From Motiliproteus sp965230735 (lineage in GTDB: Bacteria; Pseudomonadota; Gammaproteobacteria; Pseudomonadales; Balneatricaceae), in assembly GCF_965230735.1 (NCBI RefSeq), contig NZ_OZ246016.1, forward strand, positions 3,410,001 to 3,474,000: a stretch of 64,000 bases of DNA, given 5' to 3'. Shown in pieces: positions 9,133-18,126 of this stretch (positions are counted from its first letter, which is position 1; each line of letters opens with the position of its first letter). A model generated the notes under the pieces. It saw only the letters and a program-made list of their open reading frames with translations, searched no databases and was not told where the DNA came from. Both the position numbers and the translations under genes were made by a program.

Positions 9133-10818
9133 ATGAACAACGAAGCTTTGATCGCCAGGCTGACTGAGATAGTCGGAACCAAATACTGCATCAGCGGCGA
9201 TAAGAAATCAGAACGTTTCCGCAAAGGCTTCCGTTCGGGTGAGGGTCAGGCCCTCTGTGTGGTCAAACCTGGGACACTGCTGGAACAATGGAAGGTCCTG
9301 CAGGCCAGCGTCGCCGCAGATAAGATTGTGATCTTCCAAGCCGCCAATACCGGCCTCACCGAAGGGTCGACGCCGAAATCGAGCTATGCCCGCGACGTGG
9401 TTGTGATCAACACCATGCGTATGGATGCGATCCACTGCCTGCAAGGCGGCAAGCAGGTACTGAGCTTCCCTGGCGCGACACTGTTTGCGTTGGAAAGACT
9501 GCTGCGTCCGCTCAAGCGCCTGCCTCATTCGGTCATCGGCTCCAGCAGCATCGGCGCATCAATTCTCGGTGGGGTCTGCAACAATTCCGGCGGTGCACTC
9601 TGCGAGCGCGGTCCGGCTTATACCGAACTGTCGCTCTACGCCCAGGTTGGCGAAGACGGTAAGCTGCGCCTCGTCAACCACCTGGGCATTGAGCTGGGCG
9701 ACACCCCTGAAGAGATCCTGACGCGCCTGGAGGCCGGCGATTACGACAAAGACAGCGCAGCGCCTGCCGGCAAGAAGGCGTCCGATACCGATTACGATGC
9801 GATCCTGCGGGACGTCGAAAGCCCGCTACCCTCTCGCTACAATAATGACGACCGCCTTCTCCATGAGGTCTCCGGTTGCGCCGGAAAACTCGCCGTCTTT
9901 GCGATCCGCCTCGATACCTATCCGCAAAATGAGGAGGAGCGCACCTATTACATCGGCACCAACAACCCCGACGACATCACCGAACTGCGCCGACGCATTC
10001 TGACCGAATTTGAAACCTTGCCGGTATCTGCCGAGTACGTGCACCGCGAGTGTTTCGATATTGCCGCCGAATACGGCAAAGACACGCTGGTGATGATCGA
10101 CAAGCTGGGCACCGATCGGTTGCCTGCGGTGTTCGCGCTCAAAGGCGCAGTGGACGCGCGGTTGAACAAATTTTCACTGACCCGAGGATTCACCGATAAA
10201 TTCATGCAGTTTGCGATGCGTCTGTGGCCGCAGCACTTGCCTAAGTTCATGCGCGATTACCGCGACCGGTTTGAGCATCACCTGATCCTGAAAATGCATG
10301 ATGGCGGCATTACCGAAGCCGAGAAGCTGCTGCCAGAACTCTTTGAAGGAAGAGACGACGCGGACTTCATAGCCTGTACACCGCGCGAAGCGAAAATTGC
10401 CGGTCTGCATCGCTTCGCCGCGGCGGGAGCGGCAGTCCGTTACGGCCACGTGCATGCCGATCAGGTTGAGGATATCTTGGCCCTGGATATTGCGCTGCCG
10501 CGCAATGATCTGAATTGGCGGGAGCAACTGCCCAAGGAAATCACCGACAAGCTGGTAGCGAAGGTCTACTACGGCCACATGATGTGCCACGTCTTCCACC
10601 ATGACTACATCGTCAAGAAAGGCGTCGATGTCAAAGCGCTGAAGGCGGAGATGCTCAAACTATTGGATCAGCGGGGTATCGAGTACCCGGCCGAGCATAA
10701 TGTCGGCCATCTTTACGTCGCCAAGGAAGACCTCGCTGCACACTACAAAGACTGTGACCCGACCAACTCCTTCAATCCCGGTATCGGTAGAATGTCTCGG
10801 GAAAAGCACTACGCCTGA
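9133..10818 (+). CDS. dld: Quinone-dependent D-lactate dehydrogenase
   Basis: The 561-residue protein is close in length to E. coli Dld and follows a strong GAGGAG site. It is a peripheral inner-membrane FAD enzyme that oxidises D-lactate to pyruvate and passes electrons to quinone. FAD-domain marks are ANTGLTEGSTP and the GSSSIGASILGGVCNNSGGAL stretch. The C-terminal membrane-binding lactate-dehydrogenase domain ends in YPAEHNVGHLY and PTNSFNPGIG. It is monocistronic: a LysR gene diverges upstream and a bidirectional terminator lies downstream, shared with acnA. Confidence 0.93.
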   Translation: MNNEALIARLTEIVGTKYCISGDKKSERFRKGFRSGEGQALCVVKPGTLLEQWKVLQASVAADKIVIFQAANTGLTEGSTPKSSYARDVVVINTMRMDAIHCLQGGKQVLSFPGATLFALERLLRPLKRLPHSVIGSSSIGASILGGVCNNSGGALCERGPAYTELSLYAQVGEDGKLRLVNHLGIELGDTPEEILTRLEAGDYDKDSAAPAGKKASDTDYDAILRDVESPLPSRYNNDDRLLHEVSGCAGKLAVFAIRLDTYPQNEEERTYYIGTNNPDDITELRRRILTEFETLPVSAEYVHRECFDIAAEYGKDTLVMIDKLGTDRLPAVFALKGAVDARLNKFSLTRGFTDKFMQFAMRLWPQHLPKFMRDYRDRFEHHLILKMHDGGITEAEKLLPELFEGRDDADFIACTPREAKIAGLHRFAAAGAAVRYGHVHADQVEDILALDIALPRNDLNWREQLPKEITDKLVAKVYYGHMMCHVFHHDYIVKKGVDVKALKAEMLKLLDQRGIEYPAEHNVGHLYVAKEDLAAHYKDCDPTNSFNPGIGRMSREKHYA

Positions 10819-10876
10819 GCCCTGAGCACCACCCACAAGACGAGCCGTCTAGCTCCACCTTGGAGATAGCCGCCGC

Positions 10877-10908
10877 CAAAAAAAACCGCCGATAAACGGC
10901 GGTTTTTT
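10877..10908. terminator. Bidirectional rho-independent terminator between dld and acnA
   Basis: A CCGCC/GGCGG stem extended by AA/TT pairs with loop gataaac is flanked by an A-run on the left and a T-run on the right, so it can end transcription from both convergent genes. Confidence 0.85.
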
Positions 10909-10932
10909 GATTCCGACAAAGCAGAACTGGGG

Positions 10933-13650
10933 TTAGGTATTCGCGGCGATGATATCGCGAAGAACCATCGGCAAGATGCCTTTGTGACGGATTTGATCCA
11001 GCTCGGATGAAGTATCAACGCGCGACAGCAGCTCAATCTGCTGTGACGAGCCATCCGCTCTGTTGATCGTCAGACCGACAGTGCCTCGTGGTTCCAGGGT
11101 ATCGATGCCATTCAAGTCGAAGGTTTCGGTACCATCCAGATTCAGAGAAGCCCGTGTCACCCCTTCCGGCAATTGCAGCGGCAGAACACCCATGCCCACC
11201 AGATTGGATTTGTGAATACGCTCAAAGCTTTCCGCAATGATCGCTTTAACACCCAGCAACGCAGGCCCTTTCGCCGCCCAGTCGCGTGATGACCCGGTGC
11301 CATAGAGCTTGCCGCCAAACACAACGGTGGACGTACCTTCGTTACGGTAACGCTCAGCCGCGTCGTAAATGGACATTTGCGCAGGTGCACTGTCAGACGA
11401 GTAATAGTTGGTTACCGCGCCCGTGGTGCCCGGCAGCAGCAGGTTTCTGGCTTTGACGTTGCCGAAAATACTGCGCAGCATCACGTGGTGGTTACCACGA
11501 CGCGCGCCGAGCGAGGTCATGTCGCTGTCGGCAACACCTTGTGAGCTCAGGTATTCACCTGGAGGAGAATCCGGGCGGATACGGCTGACCGGTGAGATAT
11601 GGTCGGTGGTGGTGTTGTCGTCACACATCACCAGCATGCGCGCACCGGAGATGTTGTTCAGTGAATCTGCCGGCGTTTCCAGTGAGAAACCGTCGAAGAA
11701 CGAGATCTCCTGGATATAGGTTGAATCCGGCGCCCAGTCATAAACCGGTCCAGTCGGAGATTCCAGGTTCTGCCAAGTAGCCGGGCCATCCAGAGAGTTC
11801 TCATAGGTTTCCCGGAACGCTTTCGGATCCATACATTCATGCATGGTCTGAGTGATTTCAGCGTTGCTTGGCCAGATATCTTTCAGGAACACATCGTTTC
11901 CACTGGCATCCTGACCCAGTGGCTGCGTGGTGACATCAATATTCACATTGCCTGCCATCGCCATGGCAACAACCAACGGTGGTGACATCAGGAAGTTGGT
12001 ATCCACATCCGGGTGTACACGACCTTCAAAGTTACGGTTACCGGACAGAACCGACGCCGCGATAATGTCGTGGTTTTGCAGTGCATCTTCGATGCTTGGA
12101 GCCAGCGGACCTGAGTTACCCACACAGGTGGTACAACCGTAACCGGCGGTGTTAAAGCCCAATGCATCCAGATGTTGTTGCAGTCCGGCCTTGGTCAAGA
12201 AGTCGGTAGCAACGGGTGACCCGGGGGCCAGAGAGGTCTTGACGCCGGCCGGTACCTTCATACCCAGTTCATTGGCTTTCTTGGCCAGCAAGCCCGCCGC
12301 AATCAGCAGGCCGGGGTTGGAGGTGTTAGTACAGGCCGTGATGGCAGCAATCACGATATCGCCGTCTTTTAACTCTCTTTCAGGCTGCGGCTCGAAAATG
12401 CCCGCCTCGTCGGCCTTCATTGGCGTCACCTTGACCACTTCAGGGGTACGCTCACCTTCAGCGGCGGCTTTGCTGAACACATTGCCAAGTTCAGCCAGCG
12501 GCAGACGATCCTGAGGCTTTTTCGGGCCCGCCACGGAAGGTTCAACCGTCGATAGATCCAGATGCAGCAGATCGGTATATTTCGGCAGCGCCTGACCCGG
12601 CGTCCAGGCCATATTCTGTGCCTTGTAGAACGCCAGTGGCAGTTCGCTATCGCGACCGGTGGCTCTCAGGTACTCGGCAGAGATTTCGTCAAACGGGAAG
12701 AAGCCCATGGTGGCGCCATATTCAGGCGACATATTGGCGATGGTCGCACGGTCAGGCAGGGACAGGTTCGCCGTGCCTTCACCGACGTACTCAACAAATT
12801 TGCCAACAACGCCACCCGGATAGTTACGCAGCATTTCGGTGATGGTCAGTACCAGGTCAGTTGCAGTAACACCTTCTCTGAGTGCGCCTGTCAGCTCAAC
12901 ACCAACCACTTCCGGTGCCAGCATCTGCATCGGCTGACCCAGCATCGAAGCACCCGCTTCAATACCACCGACACCCCAACCCACGATACCCAGCGCGTTC
13001 GCCATTGGCGTGTGGCTGTCCATGCCAATCAGCGTATCCGGTACCATCAGACCATTCATGTTGAGATAGCCTTGAGCCAGATATTCCAGATTAACCTGAT
13101 GCACAATACCGGTCTGCGGGGGGATAATCCGGATGGTGTCAAATGCCTGTGCACCCCATTTCAGGAAGGCATAACGCTCTTTGTTTCGTTCCGCTTCCAG
13201 CTCACCATTGATTCGAAGAGACGCCGGGCTACCGGTGTTGTCCATGGTCACGGTATGGTCGATAACCAGGTCGGCGCGCACCAGAGGTTCGATAATGGCA
13301 GGATCCAGGCCCATCCGCTGAACCGCCGAACGCATGGCGGCAAAATCAACGATGGCGGGTGTGCCGCTCAGGTCGTGCATGATGACGCGACCTGCCGTGA
13401 AAGGAATTTCAATAGGCTGTTTGCCTTGATGTTCTGCCCAGCCGCCAAGCGCCTGAACCTGCTCAGCCGTTATGCCGTTTTGGCCAACGTTCCGGGCGAT
13501 ACCTTCCAGAATAGGGCGAAGAGAAAAAGGTAGTTCATCGAGCTTGATACCAAACAGCTCTGCAGTATCCGGAAGGCTATGGTAACTGTGCTCCGTTCCG
13601 GGAAGTGTTCTAACCGAACTGGATGGATCAAAATCGAGAAGACTTGTCAT
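10933..13650 (-). CDS. acnA: Aconitate hydratase A
   Basis: The 905-residue protein is a normal-length AcnA/IRP1-type aconitase that interconverts citrate and isocitrate with a 4Fe-4S cluster. Cluster cysteines are visible in AITACTNTSNP and in GYGCTTCVGNSG. The swivel domain carries GSSRDWAAKGPALLGVKA. E. coli AcnA is the stress-stable form, induced by iron limitation and oxidative stress; regulation here is not visible. It converges on dld. The upstream 1.3-kb gap separates it from the divergent acnB and contains a MITE. Confidence 0.95.
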   Translation of the reverse strand: MTSLLDFDPSSSVRTLPGTEHSYHSLPDTAELFGIKLDELPFSLRPILEGIARNVGQNGITAEQVQALGGWAEHQGKQPIEIPFTAGRVIMHDLSGTPAIVDFAAMRSAVQRMGLDPAIIEPLVRADLVIDHTVTMDNTGSPASLRINGELEAERNKERYAFLKWGAQAFDTIRIIPPQTGIVHQVNLEYLAQGYLNMNGLMVPDTLIGMDSHTPMANALGIVGWGVGGIEAGASMLGQPMQMLAPEVVGVELTGALREGVTATDLVLTITEMLRNYPGGVVGKFVEYVGEGTANLSLPDRATIANMSPEYGATMGFFPFDEISAEYLRATGRDSELPLAFYKAQNMAWTPGQALPKYTDLLHLDLSTVEPSVAGPKKPQDRLPLAELGNVFSKAAAEGERTPEVVKVTPMKADEAGIFEPQPERELKDGDIVIAAITACTNTSNPGLLIAAGLLAKKANELGMKVPAGVKTSLAPGSPVATDFLTKAGLQQHLDALGFNTAGYGCTTCVGNSGPLAPSIEDALQNHDIIAASVLSGNRNFEGRVHPDVDTNFLMSPPLVVAMAMAGNVNIDVTTQPLGQDASGNDVFLKDIWPSNAEITQTMHECMDPKAFRETYENSLDGPATWQNLESPTGPVYDWAPDSTYIQEISFFDGFSLETPADSLNNISGARMLVMCDDNTTTDHISPVSRIRPDSPPGEYLSSQGVADSDMTSLGARRGNHHVMLRSIFGNVKARNLLLPGTTGAVTNYYSSDSAPAQMSIYDAAERYRNEGTSTVVFGGKLYGTGSSRDWAAKGPALLGVKAIIAESFERIHKSNLVGMGVLPLQLPEGVTRASLNLDGTETFDLNGIDTLEPRGTVGLTINRADGSSQQIELLSRVDTSSELDQIRHKGILPMVLRDIIAANT

Positions 13651-13717
13651 ATTTTTATACCTTTCGCATACAGGACATTTCTGAACCTACAACCTTTATT
13701 GCACGAGCCTCCGGTTT

Positions 13718-13936
13718 TTATCGGAGCTTCTCGAAACCCTTGTCGGTTATAGCGTCAGCCGTCAAACAAACCGCCATTCCTTCGAGTGATTCTATGATCG
13801 GTGTGCAACCATCCTTAACAACGTTTGGTAGTGCTGATTCATCGATATGATCAACAGAAGTCATGTCTGTGCAGATAACAATGTCGCGGGGAGCATCGTT
13901 ACTCTCACCCGGCGCAGTAAACGCCATTTCTTGCAA
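13718..13936 (-). CDS. Small hypothetical protein upstream of acnA
   Basis: This open frame has up to 72 codons from a TTG at 13936; an ATG at 13927 gives 69 residues. I recognise no family. It has no signal peptide or membrane segment and is acidic, with four or five cysteines spread through it (VICTD, DGCTP, AVCLT). No convincing ribosome site is seen. It lies in the acnA-acnB gap, codirectional with acnA. It may be a real small gene or chance. Confidence 0.25.
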   Translation of the reverse strand: MQEMAFTAPGESNDAPRDIVICTDMTSVDHIDESALPNVVKDGCTPIIESLEGMAVCLTADAITDKGFEKLR

Positions 13937-14160
13937 GACAAATCGTCACCGACTCAAGATTGTCGACAATTTTAGCCACAAAGCTGCTCAAATCAACAAA
14001 AACGGGCATACTTTCGTCTAAATTACATACAATCTAAGACCATTTGCTAGTACAGATTGATTTTGGAGCGGCTCTATTGGTTAGCGATCGGATCCAGGGT
14101 GTGAAAAACGAAACCAGATCCATTTAGAGATTTCTCGACCTCATCGACAGCACAGCCTAA
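13937..14160. other. Non-coding stretch left of the MITE
   Basis: This is AT-richer intergenic sequence between the small frame and the MITE. No terminator, operator or RNA gene is evident. Its right end supplies the CTAA target copy of the MITE (14157-14160). Confidence 0.5.
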
Positions 14161-14424
14161 GGAACCTCCGAACAAGTCCCTGCGGCTTCTGCAAGTGCCT
14201 GAAGTACGCAAGTTCTAGGCGCGAGCTGCAGCTAATGGCCATCGCCCTTAGCAAAGGTTGCAACGACGAAATTGTGTACTTCAGGCCTTGCCCTGCGGGC
14301 CTTCAGCTTGATCCGCACTCTGCGTTGCAGTTTTTTGCAAGGTCTAGACATTGCTTCAAAACTGCGTCTGGATTGCGAACCAAGCTGAAAGCCAGAAGCT
14401 AGCAAGGACTTATTCGTAGGTTCC
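14161..14424. mobile_element. 264-bp MITE with IS5-type ends, copy 1
   Basis: The element is bounded by inverted repeats GGAACCTCCGAACAAGTCC (left) and, read from the other end, GGAACCTACGAATAAGTCC: 17 of 19 bases match, and similarity continues through CTTCTG. It is flanked by a perfect CTAA direct repeat (14157-14160 and 14425-14428). IS5-family transposases recognise ends of the GGAAGGTGCGAAYAAG kind and duplicate a YTAR tetranucleotide, so the element looks like a non-autonomous IS5 relative. It contains no transposase frame. A second copy lies at 46516-46780. Confidence 0.85.
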
Positions 14425-14428
14425 CTAA

Positions 14429-14935
14429 CCGGCTGTTTTTTTTAAGTCGCTCATCTGATTGGCAGGGTTTGCCGATTATCTTCAGATGTGAATTAGCGGC
14501 ATTTCTACGCAACCCGCCCCATCCTGCAGGTGACATGCACAGAGCCATGAGCCGCGCTGTCATGAAATTTCAAAAGTGAGCTTGTCGATGAGGTATTCGA
14601 AGCCCAATCCTGCGGCTCGTCACTTGCGTCCTTGGCAAGGACTGTATGAAAAGAGGAGACTGTCAAAGCGAGAGAGATTGTGAGACTCACGGGTTGATGC
14701 ATGGCTTCTAATTTCTAGCCAACCAGATAAATAAAACACGATGGACTCGCCTTAGCCACGCCAAATAAAAACCAATCAACTCACCAAATGATTATTATTT
14801 TCATCGAGAAGATAGCTGTACCCTTTTATTACCTTCTCGTATTGCTACAACCAATGTATAGCATTCGTAGCTAATTGATTTTATTCACATTTATCTGGCT
14901 TATATCGAGTATAAGCTGCATTCAACTAGTTTTCA
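14429..14935. other. Non-coding stretch between MITE and acnB promoter
   Basis: This is an AT-rich leader region with no supportable gene. A 65-codon minus-strand frame (14505-14702) with a hydrophobic start was examined and rejected. From about 14730 the sequence is very AT-rich, consistent with a promoter-proximal region upstream of acnB. Confidence 0.4.
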
Positions 14936-14965
14936 TTGAGCTGTTTGTGACTTTTTTTTTATAAT
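14936..14965 (+). promoter_or_regulatory. Candidate sigma-70 promoter of acnB
   Basis: The -35 element is TTGAGC and the -10 a perfect TATAAT, separated by 18 bp that include a T9 tract. The -10 ends 48 bp before the ATG of acnB. Confidence 0.5.
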
Positions 14966-15013
14966 CCGCCGTTAAATCATAACCAGATTTAATCAAGTGA
15001 GACGTTGGACGCC

Positions 15014-17809
15014 ATGAGCTACTATTCCGAGTACCTACAAGAGATTGAGGTTCGTAAAAACGACCTGGGTCTGAACCCAAAACCAATCGATAGCGCTGAA
15101 TTGCTGTCTGAAATCATTGCCCAAATTAAAGACACGGGTAATGCCGAGCGCGAAGCTTCTCTAAACTTCTTCATCTACAACACCCTGCCTGGTACGACTC
15201 CTGCGGCTGGTGTTAAAGCGGCTTTCCTGAAAGACATCGCCCTGGGTAAAGAAACTGTTGCGGAGATCTCTCCCGAATTCGCGCTTGAGCAACTGTCTCA
15301 CATGAAAGGCGGTCCTTCTGTTGAAGCGCTGCTGGATATCGCACTGTCTGACGACGCACAAGCTGCTGCCGCTGGCGAAGTCCTGAAGTCTCAGGTTTTC
15401 CTGTACGACGCTGACACTGCGCGTCTGGCTGACGCTTACAAAGCGGGCAATGCCATCGCTAAAGACATTCTGGAAAGCTACTCCAAAGCGGAGTTCTTCA
15501 CCAAGCTGGACGATATTCCAGAGAAAATCGATGTTGTTACCTACATCGCCGCAGAGGGTGATATCTCTACCGACCTACTTTCTCCGGGTAACCAGTCTCA
15601 CTCCCGTGCAGACCGTGAACTGCACGGCAAGTGCATGATCTCACCGGAAGCTCAGCAGGAAATCGTTGAACTGGGTAAAAAGCACCCTAACGCTAAAGTG
15701 ATGCTGATTGCTGAAAAAGGCACCATGGGCGTAGGTTCTTCCCGTATGTCCGGTGTTAACAACGTGGCACTCTGGGCAGGTGAGCCAACTTCTCCCTACA
15801 TTCCGTTCGTAAACAACAAGCCGGTTGTAGCGGGTACTAACGGTATCGCTCCGATCTTCCTGACCACTGTTGGTGTAACCGGCGGTATCGGTCTGGACCT
15901 GAAAAACTGGGTTAAGAAAACCGATGCAAACGGCGAAATCGTACGTGATGCAAACGGCGACCCGGTACTGGAAGAAGCTTACTCCGTAGCCACTGGTACG
16001 GTTCTGACCATCGACACTAAGGCTAAGAAGCTTTACAACGGTGACGAAGAGCTGTCTGATGTTGCCGACGCTTTCACTCCCCAAAAAGTGGAATTCATGA
16101 AAGCCGGTGGTTCTTACGCGGTTGTATTCGGTAAGAAACTGCAGACGTTTGCTGCCGAAACTCTGGGCGTTGAAGCGCCGGTTGTTTACGCACCGTCCAA
16201 AGAGATCTCTATTGAAGGCCAGGGCCTGACGGCTGTTGAGAAGATCTTCAACCGTAACGCGGTTGGTGTGACTTCTCAGACTCCTCTGCACACCGGTTCT
16301 GACGTTCGTGTGAAAGTGAACATCGTCGGTTCTCAGGACACTACCGGTCCTATGACCTGTCAGGAACTGGAAGCCATGGCGGCTTCTACTATTTCCCCTA
16401 CTGTTGACGGTGCTTTCCAGTCCGGTTGTCACACCGCCTCTGTATGGGATGCCAAAGCTCAGGCCAACACGCCTAAGCTGATGGCATTCATGAACGCGTT
16501 CGGCGTAATCACTGCACGTGACCCGAAAGGCGTTTACCACTCAATGACTGACGTTATTCACAAAGTACTGAATGACATCACCGTTGACGACCGCGCCATC
16601 ATCATCGGTGGTGACTCTCACACCCGTATGTCTAAAGGTGTCGCCTTCGGTGCTGACTCCGGTACCGTTGCTCTGGCACTGGCCACCGGTGAAGCGGCCA
16701 TGCCGATCCCTGAGTCTGTCAAAGTAACCTTTAAAGGTTCTATGAAGCCTCACATGGACTTCCGTGACATCGTGCACGCCACTCAAGCACAGATGCTGAA
16801 GAAGTTCGCTGGCGAAAACGTCTTCCAGGGCCGTGTTATCGAAGTACAGATCGGTACGCTGCTGGCTGACCAGGCCTTCACCTTCACCGACTGGACTGCA
16901 GAGATGAAAGCGAAAGCTTCTATCTGTATCTCCACCGACGAAACCCTGATCAAGTCTCTGGAACTGGCTAAGTCCCGCATCCAGATCATGATCGACAAGG
17001 GTATGGAAAACAGCGCTAACATGCTGCACGGCCTGATCGAGCTGGCTGACAAGCGTATCGCTGAAGTGAAATCCGGCGAAGCGCCCGCTCTGGCTCCGGA
17101 CGACAACGCTAAGTACTACGCTGAGCTGGTTGTTGACCTGGACGCCATCGACGAGCCGATGATCGCTGACCCGGACGTAAACAACGAAGACGTCTCTAAG
17201 CGTTACACCCACGATGTGATCCGTCCGACCTCTTACTACAACGGTCGCCAGGTTGACCTGGGCTTCGTCGGCTCCTGTATGGTTCACAAAGGCGATATGC
17301 AGATCATCGCTGCGATGCTGCGCAACCTGGAGAAGAAAGGTCCTATCACCTTTAAAGCGCCTCTGGTTGTTGCGCCGCCGACCTACAACATCGTTGACGA
17401 GCTGAAAGCCGAAGGCGACTGGGAGCTGCTGGAGAAATACGCCGGCTTCGAATTCTCTGACGAGAATCCAAAAGAAGAAGCGCGTACCAAGTACGAGAAC
17501 ATCCTGTACCTGGAGCGTCCTGGCTGTAACCTGTGTATGGGTAACCAGGAAAAAGCCGAAGCGGGTGACACCGTGCTGGCGACTTCTACCCGCCTGTTCC
17601 AGGGCCGTGTTGTAGAAGACACTCCTGAGAAGAAAGGTGAGTCCCTGCTGGGCTCTACCCCAATGGTTGTCCTGTCCTGTATCCTGGGTCGCTTCCCGAC
17701 TCTGGAAGAGTACAAAGACGCCGTTGACGGTATCAACCTGACCTCTTTCGCTCCGCCTAGCGAAGACTTGAGCGTAGCTCCTCAGGCTATCCCGGCCGCA
17801 CGTATCTAA
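15014..17809 (+). CDS. acnB: Bifunctional aconitate hydratase B / 2-methylisocitrate dehydratase, long form
   Basis: The 931-residue AcnB is longer than the roughly 865 residues of E. coli AcnB. The extra length lies around residues 300-370 (KNWVKKTDANGEIVRDANG and following). The ATG at 15014 is taken as start over a TTG at 15005. Cluster cysteines are in QSGCHTASVWD and GCNLCMGNQ, and GGDSHTRMS is the substrate motif. AcnB is the main TCA-cycle aconitase and can also serve the methylcitrate cycle. The codon use is strikingly biased (GGT, CGT, TCT, GTT, CTG rich) compared with neighbours, as expected of a highly expressed gene. A strong terminator follows. Confidence 0.94.
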   Translation: MSYYSEYLQEIEVRKNDLGLNPKPIDSAELLSEIIAQIKDTGNAEREASLNFFIYNTLPGTTPAAGVKAAFLKDIALGKETVAEISPEFALEQLSHMKGGPSVEALLDIALSDDAQAAAAGEVLKSQVFLYDADTARLADAYKAGNAIAKDILESYSKAEFFTKLDDIPEKIDVVTYIAAEGDISTDLLSPGNQSHSRADRELHGKCMISPEAQQEIVELGKKHPNAKVMLIAEKGTMGVGSSRMSGVNNVALWAGEPTSPYIPFVNNKPVVAGTNGIAPIFLTTVGVTGGIGLDLKNWVKKTDANGEIVRDANGDPVLEEAYSVATGTVLTIDTKAKKLYNGDEELSDVADAFTPQKVEFMKAGGSYAVVFGKKLQTFAAETLGVEAPVVYAPSKEISIEGQGLTAVEKIFNRNAVGVTSQTPLHTGSDVRVKVNIVGSQDTTGPMTCQELEAMAASTISPTVDGAFQSGCHTASVWDAKAQANTPKLMAFMNAFGVITARDPKGVYHSMTDVIHKVLNDITVDDRAIIIGGDSHTRMSKGVAFGADSGTVALALATGEAAMPIPESVKVTFKGSMKPHMDFRDIVHATQAQMLKKFAGENVFQGRVIEVQIGTLLADQAFTFTDWTAEMKAKASICISTDETLIKSLELAKSRIQIMIDKGMENSANMLHGLIELADKRIAEVKSGEAPALAPDDNAKYYAELVVDLDAIDEPMIADPDVNNEDVSKRYTHDVIRPTSYYNGRQVDLGFVGSCMVHKGDMQIIAAMLRNLEKKGPITFKAPLVVAPPTYNIVDELKAEGDWELLEKYAGFEFSDENPKEEARTKYENILYLERPGCNLCMGNQEKAEAGDTVLATSTRLFQGRVVEDTPEKKGESLLGSTPMVVLSCILGRFPTLEEYKDAVDGINLTSFAPPSEDLSVAPQAIPAARI

Positions 17810-17830
17810 TCACTGAAAACGTGACTAACA

Positions 17831-17860
17831 AAAAGCCCTGATCATTCAGGGCTTTTTTTT
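17831..17860 (+). terminator. Rho-independent terminator after acnB
   Basis: AAAGCCCTGA and TCAGGGCTTT arms around a short loop are followed by a T8 tract, 21 bp after the acnB stop. It also supplies the stop of a small minus-strand frame. Confidence 0.9.
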
Positions 17861-18052
17861 GCTTGCAGCTTGGGAAAGCCTGCAAACCCATAGGGTTTCT
17901 CGAACCACGCCATCCTGAATGGAGCGAATGCCCGCTCCCCGAAGATCACCAAGGCTAACCTCGCCTTTCAATACCAAGCTTGCGCCCCCACCCACTGCTT
18001 CAAACCGCTTATCAGTCATAGCGCACAAATAATGATGCGGTGATCCCGACAT
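17846..18052 (-). CDS. Small hypothetical protein, possibly spurious
   Basis: This is a 68-codon frame on the minus strand, ending inside the acnB terminator hairpin (last residues SKKKP). An internal methionine (AMTDKRFEAVGGG) is an alternative start. No family is recognised. It would read convergently into acnB. Composition is plausible for protein, but there is no clear ribosome site. Confidence 0.25.
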   Translation of the reverse strand: MSGSPHHYLCAMTDKRFEAVGGGASLVLKGEVSLGDLRGAGIRSIQDGVVRETLWVCRLSQAASKKKP

Positions 18053-18083
18053 CGAACAGCACCCAATACAACCAATATCGTTA

Positions 18084-18106
18084 ATTATGTTATATCATTA
18101 CATCTT
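18084..18106. promoter_or_regulatory. Second Zur-like box, upstream of DUF1826 gene
   Basis: Half-sites ATTATGTTATA and CATTACATCTT around one base match about 15 of 22 positions of the gammaproteobacterial Zur consensus, weaker than the box at 4662. The left half has an exact ATGTTATA. It ends about 20 bp before the start codon, so binding would block the promoter. DUF1826 genes are commonly reported in Zur regulons, which raises the prior. Confidence 0.5.
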
Positions 18107-18126
18107 TACTCAAAGAGGTGGTGAGT

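Noticed and set aside
12562..13533. 323-codon frame opposite acnA
   Set aside because: It is antisense to the conserved aconitase and has no recognisable domains.
14505..14702. 65-codon minus frame with a signal-peptide-like start
   Set aside because: No ribosome site, low-complexity Ser/Thr tail, and no homology that I recognise; it lies in AT-rich spacer.
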